A stretch of 41,237 nucleotides of DNA, taken from CAZNQW01 sp964575225 (GTDB lineage: Bacteria; Chloroflexota; Anaerolineae; JAAYZQ01). A model generated the notes under the pieces. The model ran no database searches. It was not told where the DNA came from and saw only the letters and a list, made by a program, of their open reading frames with translations. The stretch spans positions 1-41,237 of the forward strand of contig CAZNQW010000007.1 of NCBI GenBank assembly GCA_964575225.1. Direction: 5' to 3'. The translations under genes and the position numbers were made by a program. This document shows, piece by piece, positions 19,061 through 27,718 of the stretch (positions are counted from its first letter, which is position 1; every line of letters begins with the position of its first letter).

Positions 19061-20626
19061 CTACGTTTCTGAATCGGCATCGAACATGCGATTCCATCGG
19101 TGCGAATCCTCAAGGGCCTGTGATAGGTCCCGACGGATCAACGCTTGGATAAACGGCAGATCCTGCGGATCGACCAGAATCCTCTGACTGACGGCCAAAG
19201 CCTGTTGGGCGCGGCGTTCATCGGCGGCCAACAGGAACCACTCGCTGACGAGTTCCACACGATTGCTAAAAACCTGCCGCACTGCGACATCGGCAAACAA
19301 CTCGCCGGCCACTCGCCGGACCATGACATTGCGGCTCCAGGTGGAGCGCTGGATCGACTTTTGCGAGAGTTCAAAGGCGCTCGTACCCCGCAACGTCCAG
19401 GATGAGAACGCCGGATGGTCCAGCAAGCGGTCAGAGTCGGCGAGCAACTCATCGCCATCGGACGGCAAGGCGGGCAATGCCCGCAGCGGGAGGGCATCCG
19501 CCCCCGACGCTTCCCAGAGCCAGGGAGACTGCAAGCGCAACGAAGCCGCTACCGGAATCTGTGTCTCCCAATTCTGTGCCAGCGCATCCCTCACCATCCG
19601 GCGACCCACGTCAAACGGGATCTCTACCATCAGCACGGCCCCCGAACCATCCGGCAGAGCGATGTCGTGGAGGTGACCGAGGGGCCTGGACGGAGGGAGA
19701 ATCTGTGTCGGCACCTGGCCGTGTCCTGCCGTTTCCACTGCGCCAAACCGGTCGTTTAAAAGGACATTCAAAAAGCGCGCCAGCGTGCCCCCCTGCTGCT
19801 CCAGGATGAACCATACACTCTGCTGTCCCAATCCGTCGGTTGGACTGAGAAGTGCGCGCCACTCGGGTGCGGGCGGGCGCTGATCCGGAATGGCGACCCG
19901 GCTGAATCGCAATCTGCGGAGCGCTCGCTCGGCTACGGAACGCAGCTCGGGCTGGACAATGGGCCCCAAGGTCTGCAGGGCATGGGCCGCTTCGGGAAAG
20001 CGAAGGGTGCCCAAAACCTGGAGTGCCTCTTGGACGATTTCGCTACGAACATCCTGGGCCATCATGCGCAGGATGTCAATCAACACCGGGGCCTGGCGGG
20101 TATCCTCTGCCGCCAGGGCCCTCTGCTTCAAGGTCCACACCAGGCCCAGCACCGTGTCGGGTTCCTGCTGATCCAACTGTTGCACCAGGTCCAGTTGCAG
20201 AGAGGGGTCGCCATTGGGTTGAACCAGTATCTCATCCAGCAAGGCCACGAGGTCCAACTCGTTCCCCCCCAGATCGAAGGGCATGAGATCCTCGGCTTCC
20301 TCTCCCAAAAATCGCTCCAGGATGGTCACCGCGGCCAACCGCTCCTCGTGGGTTCGATGGGGCTGGAGGATGGCCTGTCGCAGGGCCATGCTCATGATCT
20401 CCGGGTCGAGATAGGCCGCCACCAGGCCAAGGGCTGGCAGGAGGGTTGGGTCTACCAGGTGATTCATGATGACCGGGACAACGTCCGTTCCCAATGAGGC
20501 TATCGCCCAAGCCCGTCTTTGGAACTCGCGCTCGGAACCGGCGGCAAGCATCTCGCGCAAGTCAGCCTCGATTTGCCGCCGTTCCAGCAATTTGGTAATG
20601 ATCTTGGGAGAAGTGAGCATAGACAC
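19061..20626 (-). CDS. HEAT/ARM-repeat-like protein, unknown function
   Basis: Protein of 521 residues. It starts with GTG at 20626, six bases after GGAGGAAGGG; an ATG two codons on is possible. Residues 1-245 look like helical HEAT/ARM repeats (for example AWAIASLGTDVVPVIMNHLVDPTLLPALGLVAAYL, and EIVQEALQVLGTLRFPEAAHALQTLG). The second half is mixed and unrecognised, with no signal peptide or membrane helix. Its place between def and tatA suggests a cytoplasmic role, but I cannot name one. Confidence 0.65.
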   Translation of the reverse strand: MSMLTSPKIITKLLERRQIEADLREMLAAGSEREFQRRAWAIASLGTDVVPVIMNHLVDPTLLPALGLVAAYLDPEIMSMALRQAILQPHRTHEERLAAVTILERFLGEEAEDLMPFDLGGNELDLVALLDEILVQPNGDPSLQLDLVQQLDQQEPDTVLGLVWTLKQRALAAEDTRQAPVLIDILRMMAQDVRSEIVQEALQVLGTLRFPEAAHALQTLGPIVQPELRSVAERALRRLRFSRVAIPDQRPPAPEWRALLSPTDGLGQQSVWFILEQQGGTLARFLNVLLNDRFGAVETAGHGQVPTQILPPSRPLGHLHDIALPDGSGAVLMVEIPFDVGRRMVRDALAQNWETQIPVAASLRLQSPWLWEASGADALPLRALPALPSDGDELLADSDRLLDHPAFSSWTLRGTSAFELSQKSIQRSTWSRNVMVRRVAGELFADVAVRQVFSNRVELVSEWFLLAADERRAQQALAVSQRILVDPQDLPFIQALIRRDLSQALEDSHRWNRMFDADSET

Positions 20627-20654
20627 TTACCGCCCTTCCTCCCGGCGCGCAGGC

Positions 20655-20683
20655 ATTATAACACAGGTCATCATGGGCTACAA
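20655..20683 (-). promoter_or_regulatory. Promoter for the HEAT-tatA operon
   Basis: On the minus strand, TTGTAG (20683-20678), a 17-nt spacer and TATAAT (20660-20655). Transcription would start about 22 bases before the GTG at 20626. It lies in the 100-bp gap after def. Confidence 0.6.
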
Positions 20684-20726
20684 ACGGACGGTTTCGTTGG
20701 TCTCAAGGGCAACGCCTCCGACAGGC

Positions 20727-21278
20727 TCACTGCCTACTCCTGCCGGCAGATTCCATCTCTACCGCTTCCTCTTCTCCCACCTCGACGGGGGTAAAGGTGT
20801 CGATGTCCGTCAGTCTGTCAGTGTACAAGACGCCATCCAGGTGGTCGATCTCGTGCTGAAAAACGCGAGCCAGGTATCCTTCGGCCTTCAGGCGAACGGG
20901 CCGCCCTTTCTCGTTCAACCCAATGACCGTGACCTGATCGTGGCGGGCTACCTCACCCACGTACCCAGGGATGGAGAGACAGCCCTCGTACCCGATCTGC
21001 TCGCCGTGGCCTTTGACGATCTCGGGATTAAACAGGATGTAGGTCTCGGCCGGCAGATCGTTCTCTTCATCTTCCGGTAGCTCAGCCACAAACAAGCGCT
21101 GCAAGACGCCCACCTGGGGCGCCGCCAGACCGACGCCCTGGGCCTGGCGCATGGTCTCGAGCATCTGGTGGGCAAAATCCACCAGCTTGGGACTCACTGC
21201 TTGTACCTTGTGCGATTTGCTGCGCAAGATCTTTAGTTGCTCTGGGTTGTTTACCGTCAGAATCTCGATCTCGGACAT
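20727..21278 (-). CDS. def: Peptide deformylase
   Basis: Removes the formyl group from nascent proteins; metal-dependent. The protein has 183 residues from the ATG at 21278. The 28-codon extension upstream is rejected because it looks non-coding. All three motifs are present: GVGLAAPQ (48-55), EGCLSIPG with metal-binding C100, and HEIDH (142-146) with E143 as catalytic acid. The C-terminal tail is slightly long and acidic. The ribosome site is weak (AAAGAAGAA). fmt, a frequent neighbour, is not adjacent. Confidence 0.94.
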   Translation of the reverse strand: MSEIEILTVNNPEQLKILRSKSHKVQAVSPKLVDFAHQMLETMRQAQGVGLAAPQVGVLQRLFVAELPEDEENDLPAETYILFNPEIVKGHGEQIGYEGCLSIPGYVGEVARHDQVTVIGLNEKGRPVRLKAEGYLARVFQHEIDHLDGVLYTDRLTDIDTFTPVEVGEEEAVEMESAGRSRQ

Positions 21279-21365
21279 GGTTGTTCTTCTTTCTATCGGC
21301 GGTCCGCACCTTTCGTTCTTTTTACACCAAGGGGCCCCTGCAGACCTCGGAGCCACCGGCAACGC

Positions 21366-21394
21366 ATTGTATCATCAGCCCGGCCCCGTGTCAA
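21366..21394 (-). promoter_or_regulatory. Promoter for def
   Basis: On the minus strand, TTGACA (21394-21389), a 17-nt spacer and extended -10 TGATACAAT (the hexamer is 21371-21366). Its start is about 80 nt before the ATG at 21278. Confidence 0.8.
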
Positions 21395-21572
21395 CCATGT
21401 GCCTTGCTGCGACCAGGGCTGCCAAGTCGCGCGCCGGTTTTAATGGCCCTCGGGCGAGTACCCCGAAACTCATAGGGGCACCTTCCCGGCGTCATGTCCG
21501 TGGTAGCGGGAATCTATGGACCTCCGTTTTCACTGGGGTGACATACCGACGGGGGTCATTGACCGAACCCAG

Positions 21573-21591
21573 AGGGCCTTGACCGGGCCCT
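21573..21591. repeat. Small hairpin in the def-uvrA gap
   Basis: AGGGCC (21573-21578) pairs with GGCCCT (21586-21591). The sequence TTGACCG occurs twice, 20 bp apart (21559 and 21579). Otherwise the 424-bp gap 21279-21702 holds only the two divergent promoters and no gene I can support. Confidence 0.3.
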
Positions 21592-21620
21592 GTTGCTGCG
21601 ACAATTCCCAATTGGCCCGC

Positions 21621-21656
21621 ACACAATTTTGTGTCCTGTTTTTTCCATGCTATAAT
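21621..21656 (+). promoter_or_regulatory. uvrA promoter with overlapping inverted repeat
   Basis: -35 TTGTGT (21629-21634), a 16-nt spacer and extended -10 TGCTATAAT (hexamer 21651-21656). The inverted repeat ACACAA-TT-TTGTGT (21621-21634) covers the -35 and is a candidate operator. Transcription would begin near 21663, which excludes the in-frame GTG at 21631 as the uvrA start. Confidence 0.6.
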
Positions 21657-21702
21657 GGGAGGTCGATCCGTGGAGAATGCCGTTATGGGGAGGAATCACC
21701 TT

Positions 21703-24700
21703 ATGATCCAGGACCAACAAACGACCAAGCCGGTGGAAGCCCAGGCGTTCAGCGCCGAACCCAAAAAGATCATCATTCGGGGCGCCCGCGAGCATAACCT
21801 CAAGAATGTCGACGTCGAACTGCCCCGCGACAAACTGGTGGTGATCACCGGGCTTTCGGGGTCGGGCAAATCATCGCTGGCGTTTGACACCCTATACGCC
21901 GAGGGACAGCGACGCTATGTCGAGTCGCTCTCGGCCTATGCCCGCCAGTTTCTGGGCGAGATGCAAAAGCCCGACGTCGATCAGATCGAAGGACTCAGCC
22001 CGGCCATCAGCATCGATCAGAAGGGGGCCAGCCGCAATCCCCGGTCGACGGTGGGCACCGTGACCGAGATCTATGACTACCTCCGGCTCTTGTACGCCCG
22101 CGTCGGCATACCCCATTGCCCATCCTGCGGACGCGAGGTTAACCAGCAGACAGTAGGGCAGATTGTCGAGGCCATCGAAGAGATGGAGGAGGGCCGCCGC
22201 CTTTTGTTGCTGGCGCCTCTGATCAAGGATCGCAAAGGCGAGCATCGGAAGGTGTTCGAGGATGTCCGCAAAAAGGGATTTGTCCGCGTGCGCGTCAATG
22301 GCGTGGTGCACGACGTCGATACCGACCTTGAGCTGGACCGGTACAAGATGCACACCATCGAAGCGGTGGTCGACCGCCTGATTGTGCGCCAGAGCGACGG
22401 GGACACCCCGGGTATGGACCGCACCCGCCTGTCCGACTCGGTCGAGACCTCTCTGAAGCTGGGGGGCGGTCTCATGATCGTCAGCGACGTGACCGAGGAA
22501 GAATCGCCCCGCGATTCTATCTTTTCCGAGCACTTTGCCTGCGTCCACTGCGGCATCAGCCTGCCCGAAATTGAGCCGCGTACCTTTTCGTTCAACAGCC
22601 CCCACGGCGCCTGTCCTGCGTGTACCGGATTGGGCACCGAGCTGGAGATCGACCCCGACCTGGTGATCCCCGATCGGGGCAAATCACTCAAAGAGGGGGC
22701 CATCGAGCCCTGGACCCGAGAACGGGCAGGCGATAGCTACTATCGCCAGCTCCTGGAGGCGGTAGCCAAACAGCAGGGCATCCCCCTGGATGTGCCGGTT
22801 CGGGAACTGGTCCCCAGCCAGGTAAACCTGATCCTCTATGGCGGGAGGCGGGGCGAGCAGGTGACCCTGCACTACAAGACCGCGCAGGGAGCCGGGCGCA
22901 CCTATCAGACGCATTTCGAAGGGGTGATCCCCAACTTGCAGCGCCGCCACCGAGAGGCTTCGTCGGATCAGGCGCGGGCCGACATCGAGCGCTATATGGC
23001 TGAACGGAACTGCCTCGTCTGTCACGGTCGCCGGCTCAAGCCCGAGGCGCTGGCGGTGACCGTCGCAGACAAGGCCATCGACCAGGTTTCGGCCCTTTCG
23101 GCCACCGAAATGCTGCGCTGGATCGAGGAACTGCAATCGGACGACCCTGCCCAGGGAAATGGAGCCGATCCGGGGCTGAGCAAGCGCCAAAAAGCCATTG
23201 CCCGGCAGATTTTCAAGGAACTGATGGATCGGTTGTCGTTTATGGTCAACGTGGGGTTGGATTATTTGACCATCGACCGCCGGGCCGCCACCCTTTCAGG
23301 TGGAGAGGCGCAGCGCATCCGCCTGGCGACGCAGATCGGCTCGCGCTTGATGGGGGTACTCTACATCCTCGATGAGCCGAGCATCGGCCTGCATTCCCGC
23401 GACAACGGCCGCCTGATCACCACGCTGTTGGGCATGCGCGATCTGGGCAACACCGTCATTGTCGTGGAACACGACACCGAAACAATGCTCGCAGCCGACT
23501 GGATCCTCGATCTAGGGCCGGGGGCCGGCGAGCACGGCGGCGAGGTGGTCTGTTCGGCCCCGCTGGACTCGTTCCTCCAGTGCTCCAGTTCGGTCACGGC
23601 AGCCTATCTCCGGGGCGACCGGTTGATCGCCGTGCCCGAGGTGCGCCGTCCGGGCAATGGCAAGTTCCTGGGTGTGCTGGGTGCAGAAGAGAACAACCTC
23701 AAAGGGATCGACGTCCAGTTTCCCTTGCGCAAGTTCGTGGCGGTGACGGGCGTGTCGGGTTCGGGCAAGAGCAGTTTGGTGGTCGAAGTCTTGTACAAAC
23801 GGCTGAACCAATACTTTTACCGGGCCAAGGCCAAGCCGGGCAAACATGGGACGATCACAGGCCTGGACCTCATCGACAAGGTGGTCAACATCGACCAGAG
23901 CCCCATTGGGCGCACACCCCGCTCGAATCCGGCCACCTATGCCGACGTCTTTACCCATATCCGCGAGCTGTTCGCCCGCCTGCCCGAAGCCAAGGCGCGG
24001 GGGTACAAGCCGGGCCGCTTTAGTTTTAACGTCAAGGGCGGGCGTTGTGAGGCCTGCCGCGGCGATGGTATTATCAAGATCGAGATGCAGTTTTTGCCCG
24101 ATGTGTACGTACCCTGCGAGGTCTGCCATGGCAAGCGCTACAATCGCGAGGCCCTGGAAATCCTGTACAAAGGCCGGAACATTGCCGAAGTGCTCGATAT
24201 GACGGTCGACGAAGGGCTGGAATTCTTTTCCAACGTGCCCCGCATTCGCAACAAGCTCCAGACCCTCAGCGACGTGGGCTTGGGCTATATCCGCCTGGGA
24301 CAGCCCGCCACCACCCTATCAGGAGGCGAGGCCCAGCGGATCAAGTTGGCCAAGGAACTGTCGCGCCGGGCGACGGGACGCACCTTTTACATCTTGGACG
24401 AACCCACCACAGGCCTTCACTTTGTCGACATCGAGCGCTTATTGCAGGTGCTCCACCGCCTGGTCGATCAGGGCAATACCGTGGTCGTGATCGAACACAA
24501 CCTCGACGTGATCAAAGCCGTGGACTGGATCATCGACCTGGGGCCAGAGGGCGGCGAAGGCGGGGGATGGGTGGTGGCCCAGGGAACGCCCGAGGAGGTC
24601 TCGCGGGTACAGCAGTCGTATACAGGCCGCTACCTGCGCCAGGTCCTTGAGAGGCACAAAGCCGCAACGGAGCGCAGCGCAGAGGAAAAGGTCCAAATCG

Positions 24701-24717
24701 CAGGTCGCTCCGAATAG
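21703..24717 (+). CDS. uvrA: Excinuclease ABC subunit A
   Basis: UvrA recognises DNA damage and loads UvrB in nucleotide excision repair. The protein has 1004 residues from the ATG at 21703, with GGGGAGGA 8 bases upstream; earlier in-frame starts lie at or before the promoter or lack a site. Two ABC ATPase halves are seen: Walker A GLSGSGKSS (50-58) with LSGGEAQRIRLA and ILDEPSIGLH, and GVSGSGKSS with LSGGEAQRIKLA and ILDEPTTGLH. Zinc modules appear as CPSCG, CVHCG ... CPAC, and CEAC ... CEVC. It is somewhat longer than the 940 residues of E. coli UvrA. UvrB and UvrC are not in the window. It ends 40 bp from the convergent pcm gene, with no clear hairpin between. Confidence 0.97.
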   Translation: MIQDQQTTKPVEAQAFSAEPKKIIIRGAREHNLKNVDVELPRDKLVVITGLSGSGKSSLAFDTLYAEGQRRYVESLSAYARQFLGEMQKPDVDQIEGLSPAISIDQKGASRNPRSTVGTVTEIYDYLRLLYARVGIPHCPSCGREVNQQTVGQIVEAIEEMEEGRRLLLLAPLIKDRKGEHRKVFEDVRKKGFVRVRVNGVVHDVDTDLELDRYKMHTIEAVVDRLIVRQSDGDTPGMDRTRLSDSVETSLKLGGGLMIVSDVTEEESPRDSIFSEHFACVHCGISLPEIEPRTFSFNSPHGACPACTGLGTELEIDPDLVIPDRGKSLKEGAIEPWTRERAGDSYYRQLLEAVAKQQGIPLDVPVRELVPSQVNLILYGGRRGEQVTLHYKTAQGAGRTYQTHFEGVIPNLQRRHREASSDQARADIERYMAERNCLVCHGRRLKPEALAVTVADKAIDQVSALSATEMLRWIEELQSDDPAQGNGADPGLSKRQKAIARQIFKELMDRLSFMVNVGLDYLTIDRRAATLSGGEAQRIRLATQIGSRLMGVLYILDEPSIGLHSRDNGRLITTLLGMRDLGNTVIVVEHDTETMLAADWILDLGPGAGEHGGEVVCSAPLDSFLQCSSSVTAAYLRGDRLIAVPEVRRPGNGKFLGVLGAEENNLKGIDVQFPLRKFVAVTGVSGSGKSSLVVEVLYKRLNQYFYRAKAKPGKHGTITGLDLIDKVVNIDQSPIGRTPRSNPATYADVFTHIRELFARLPEAKARGYKPGRFSFNVKGGRCEACRGDGIIKIEMQFLPDVYVPCEVCHGKRYNREALEILYKGRNIAEVLDMTVDEGLEFFSNVPRIRNKLQTLSDVGLGYIRLGQPATTLSGGEAQRIKLAKELSRRATGRTFYILDEPTTGLHFVDIERLLQVLHRLVDQGNTVVVIEHNLDVIKAVDWIIDLGPEGGEGGGWVVAQGTPEEVSRVQQSYTGRYLRQVLERHKAATERSAEEKVQIAGRSE

Positions 24718-24757
24718 GCAGACATTCAGCCGGTGGGGCATACCCAAGAAGTTGCGA

Positions 24758-25369
24758 CTAGTGCTCGCCGGTGAGGGGTACAAATAGAACGCCCGTGATG
24801 TTACGCTTGACGGTTTTCGTGCCCTCCTTGGTGATTTTCCACAGTTCTTGGTAGCCGCCGGGCGGACCCACCGGAACGACCATACGCCCTCCCTCTTTGA
24901 GTTGTTGGACCAAGGGCTGAGGGACGTGGTCGGGCGCGGCGGTGACGATAATGGCTTCGTAGGGGGCGTGCTCCTGCCAGCCATAGTAGCCATCGCCCTG
25001 CGTGACGTGGACATTTTCATAGCCCAGGCGGGCCAGCCGTTGGCTGGCCTCGCGCGCCAGCGCCTCGATAATCTCGACGGTATACACCTCGGCGACGATT
25101 TTGGACAAGATGGCGGCCTGATACCCCGACCCGGTGCCAACTTCCAAGACGCGATCGGTCTTTTTCAATTCCAAGAGTTCGGTCATGAGGGCCACGATGT
25201 AGGGTTGAGAGATCGTCTGCCCATAGCCGATGGGCAGCGGATGGTCAGCATAGGCCTGATTTTGGAGGTCGTCGGGCACAAATTCGTGGCGCGGGACTTT
25301 TGCCATCGCCGCCAACACATCCTCATCCGTCACCCCTCGCTGGCGGATCTGCACATCTACCATTTTCAT
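24758..25369 (-). CDS. pcm: Protein-L-isoaspartate O-methyltransferase
   Basis: Repairs isoaspartyl residues in damaged proteins using S-adenosylmethionine. The protein has 203 residues from the ATG at 25369, which follows GGAGG at 5 bases; the upstream GTG at 25438 is rejected. Family signs are VPRHEFVPDD, GYGQTISQPYIVALMTELL, the SAM motif VLEVGTGSGYQAA, and IIVTAAPDHVPQPLVQQLKEGG. Confidence 0.93.
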   Translation of the reverse strand: MKMVDVQIRQRGVTDEDVLAAMAKVPRHEFVPDDLQNQAYADHPLPIGYGQTISQPYIVALMTELLELKKTDRVLEVGTGSGYQAAILSKIVAEVYTVEIIEALAREASQRLARLGYENVHVTQGDGYYGWQEHAPYEAIIVTAAPDHVPQPLVQQLKEGGRMVVPVGPPGGYQELWKITKEGTKTVKRNITGVLFVPLTGEH

Positions 25370-25477
25370 CTTTTCCTCCGAGGGATCGCGGCCCACAGTG
25401 GGGCAAACCCCGTCACGACCGACCTTCCCCACGTCCACCCCAGTGCAATTCGGACACGCCGGGGGCTCTTTAGACTC

Positions 25478-25506
25478 ATTGTAACATGTTCGTACTCAAA
25501 ATTCAA
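25478..25506 (-). promoter_or_regulatory. Promoter for pcm
   Basis: On the minus strand, TTGAAT (25506-25501), a 17-nt spacer and extended -10 TGTTACAAT (hexamer 25483-25478). It is divergent from the site-2 protease promoter. Confidence 0.72.
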
Positions 25507-25545
25507 GCATCCCCCTGAGGACCAAATAGAACTCTAATGGACTGT

Positions 25546-25576
25546 TAACACAAATCTAATGGATTTGTGTTATACT
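25546..25576 (+). promoter_or_regulatory. Operator-like palindrome at the site-2 protease promoter
   Basis: Perfect 11-bp arms TAACACAAATC (25546-25556) and GATTTGTGTTA (25562-25572) with a 5-bp centre. The right arm runs into the extended -10 TGTTATACT (hexamer 25571-25576). No good -35 is present. A direct repeat, TCTAATGGA, lies at 25533-25541 and 25555-25563, 22 bp apart. The palindrome precedes the transcription start, so it is a DNA site and not an RNA hairpin. Confidence 0.6.
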
Positions 25577-25602
25577 GGAAATAGCCGGAAAGGAGGCCTG
25601 GC

Positions 25603-26721
25603 ATGAGTGGTTCTGTTCGATTGGGCAAAGTATTTGGTATCCCGATCGCCATCAACTATACATGGTTTATCGTTTTTGGACTGGTGACCTGGACGCTGTC
25701 CGCCAACTATTTCCCCAGCCTGTACGCAGAGTGGGGTGTGGTGGGACACATCAGCGTGGGCGTGCTGACCAGCATCCTGTTCTTTGTCTCGGTCCTGATC
25801 CACGAGCTGGCCCACAGCGTCGTCGCGCAAGCCTGGGGAATCCCGGTCAAGAGCATTACGCTGTTCATCTTTGGGGGTGTGGCCAACATCAGCCGCGAGC
25901 CAGAGCGGCCGTTGGCCGAGTTTGTCATTGCCATCGCCGGCCCGGCAGCGAGCTTGGTCCTGGGCGGCGTCTTTGGCATCATGTGGCTGGGAGGACAGCT
26001 TTTAAATCTGAGCCCGGTGGCAGCCGTGGGCCAATACCTGGGGACCATCAACCTATGGCTGGCCCTGTTTAACATGATCCCGGGCTTTCCGCTGGATGGC
26101 GGGCGCGTGTTTCGCTCCCTTGTGTGGGCGCTGACCGGCAACGTGAACCGCGCCACCCGATGGGCAGCCACCACCGGCCGAGTGGTAGCCATATTGCTCA
26201 TCGTTGGCGGGGTCATGCTGTTCTTTGCCGGCAACGGAAGCAGCGGCCTGTGGTTGGCCTTCATCGGCTGGTTCCTGGACAACGCCGCCCAACAGAGCGG
26301 TCAACAGGCCCAGGTGCGCGAAGCCCTCCAGGGGTACACGGCCCGGGATTTTTCATCGGGGTGCCAAACGGTGGATCAAAACGTGCCGCTGGATTGGGTG
26401 GTTCGCGATTATGTCCTTCCCGAGGGCACAAGCTGCTTTCTCGTGTCAGACGGCGCCGACCCCGAGGGGTTGGCCACGCTGGGACAGATTCGCGCCGTCC
26501 CTCGCCAACAATGGGGCTGGACGCCCATCCGCCACATCATGACGCCGATTGACAGCCTACAACCCGTCGGTGCCGGCGAGGCGGCTTCCAAGGTCTTGGA
26601 GCGGATGTTGACCGAAGGGCAAGCCCTACTTCCCGTCGTGGATGGCAACCGGTTTTTGGGCTTGATCTTTCAGGATCATCTGGTGCGATTTGCCAAAACC
26701 CGGGCCACCCTGCGAGTGTGA
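25603..26721 (+). CDS. Site-2 protease family zinc metalloprotease with CBS-like tail
   Basis: Membrane-embedded protease of the M50B group, 372 residues. About six membrane helices are followed by a soluble tail. The active-site HExxH is HELAH (67-71), and the third metal ligand is D165 in NMIPGFPLDGGRV. Residues from about 245 to 372 look like a pair of CBS-type domains (IRHIMTPIDSLQPVGAG, MLTEGQALLPVVDGNRFLGLIF), as in MJ0392-like S2P proteins. The substrate is unknown; no anti-sigma factor gene is adjacent. The ATG at 25603 follows AAGGAGG. Confidence 0.9.
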   Translation: MSGSVRLGKVFGIPIAINYTWFIVFGLVTWTLSANYFPSLYAEWGVVGHISVGVLTSILFFVSVLIHELAHSVVAQAWGIPVKSITLFIFGGVANISREPERPLAEFVIAIAGPAASLVLGGVFGIMWLGGQLLNLSPVAAVGQYLGTINLWLALFNMIPGFPLDGGRVFRSLVWALTGNVNRATRWAATTGRVVAILLIVGGVMLFFAGNGSSGLWLAFIGWFLDNAAQQSGQQAQVREALQGYTARDFSSGCQTVDQNVPLDWVVRDYVLPEGTSCFLVSDGADPEGLATLGQIRAVPRQQWGWTPIRHIMTPIDSLQPVGAGEAASKVLERMLTEGQALLPVVDGNRFLGLIFQDHLVRFAKTRATLRV

Positions 26722-26769
26722 TCGCCCGAGCAGCAGGGTTGTGAAAGCAGGCGGGCGAGTCCACATCCA

Positions 26770-26809
26770 CATGGCTCCGTCCTCTCGTCTCAGAGAGGAC
26801 GGAGCCATG
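26770..26809. terminator. Perfect 17-bp hairpin between convergent genes
   Basis: CATGGCTCCGTCCTCTC (26770-26786) pairs perfectly with 26793-26809 around a 6-base loop. T-runs are weak on both sides (CTTTCAT on the plus strand), but the position between two convergent genes fits a bidirectional terminator. Confidence 0.65.
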
Positions 26810-26876
26810 CTTTCATCTGGCGACGGATAGGATAACGATTGCCTGGCGCCTCTCACAACATCAGATTTCGCCCGCC

Positions 26877-27458
26877 TCAGGGGTGGTCGGGCGCGGGCAT
26901 ACAGACGATCTCCAAAAACCGTAAATCAAAGAAGCTTTGGGCGTTGGCCGGCCGAAGGACCGCGGCCGTGTCGGCGCCCTTGCCCGTCCCGGCGATAACC
27001 ATGGCCGGCTGGTCGGTCCGCGCCAGGCCGGCGTCGGCGGCCATCAGCGCGATTTCGGCTGCCACCTTGACGCCCTGCCCAAAGGTGCGCAGCGTAAAGG
27101 CCATGATCTCGTCCAGTTCGTAGGTTCCCAGCTTCATGCGAACGGCCCGCCCCACACCGCCAAAGGCGTGCTGGCAGGTGAGCACCACACCACCGGCCTT
27201 TTCTATGGCCTTCCGGTTCTCAGGATCCAGCTCTTGCCCATTCGGTTGGGAAAAACCCGCCGAGTGGGTCACCACGACCAGATCCAGTCCCTGAAACTCG
27301 CGGGCTGCCTGGATCCCGGTGGCGCCACTGGTACTCGCCACCAGAACCTGGCGGATGCCCAATTCGCGAGCGCGGACGCCGGCCAATTCCAAGGTGCGGG
27401 CCGTGTTGGCGGGCCCCGTTTGGCAGAAGTATACCGTCTGTGCAACAATCTCGGACAT
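26877..27458 (-). CDS. Stand-alone pyruvate kinase C-terminal-domain-like protein
   Basis: Protein of 193 residues matching the pyruvate kinase alpha/beta (C-terminal) domain family that occurs without the catalytic barrel. Visible signs are NTARTLELAGVRARELGIRQVLVASTSGATG near the N-terminus and MVIAGTGKGADTAAVLRPANAQSFFDLRFLEIV at the end. In pyruvate kinase this domain binds effectors; the role of the free form is not known. The ATG at 27458 follows AAGGAGG. Confidence 0.82.
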   Translation of the reverse strand: MSEIVAQTVYFCQTGPANTARTLELAGVRARELGIRQVLVASTSGATGIQAAREFQGLDLVVVTHSAGFSQPNGQELDPENRKAIEKAGGVVLTCQHAFGGVGRAVRMKLGTYELDEIMAFTLRTFGQGVKVAAEIALMAADAGLARTDQPAMVIAGTGKGADTAAVLRPANAQSFFDLRFLEIVCMPAPDHP

Positions 27459-27508
27459 AACTTCCTCCTTGCCTGATCGAATTTCTCAGAGTGGCGGTTC
27501 TGCAGCGA

Positions 27509-27537
27509 ATGATACCAAACCTTGGCGCGCCCGTCAA
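27509..27537 (-). promoter_or_regulatory. Promoter for the PK-C-like gene
   Basis: On the minus strand, TTGACG (27537-27532), a 17-nt spacer and TATCAT (27514-27509). Its -35 touches the left direct repeat of the MITE-like element. Confidence 0.6.
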
Positions 27538-27709
27538 CCAACCAGGCAGGGCTGTTGCATTGTCTCTTGACCGATGTGATTTGGTTGGGCTCCGCGCCCC
27601 GTCCTCGGGGCGCGGTGGTCTGCCAGGTGTGCAGGCCGCCCCCGAGACGGGGGCGGCGAGCTCCAAACTAGATTGACTGGCCGACTTTGCAACAGCCCTA
27701 CCAACCAGG
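27537..27709. mobile_element. MITE-like element with inverted ends and target duplication
   Basis: A 153-bp segment (27547-27699) begins with AGGGCTGTTGCA (27548-27559) and ends with its exact reverse complement (27688-27699). It is flanked by the 10-bp direct repeat ACCAACCAGG (27537-27546 and 27700-27709), as expected of a target-site duplication. Inside are two strong GC-rich hairpins: 10-bp arms at 27592-27601/27606-27615 and 9-bp arms at 27635-27643/27649-27657. There is no coding capacity, so movement would need a transposase elsewhere. The left end has one extra C. Confidence 0.65.
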
Positions 27710-27718
27710 GAATCCAAG

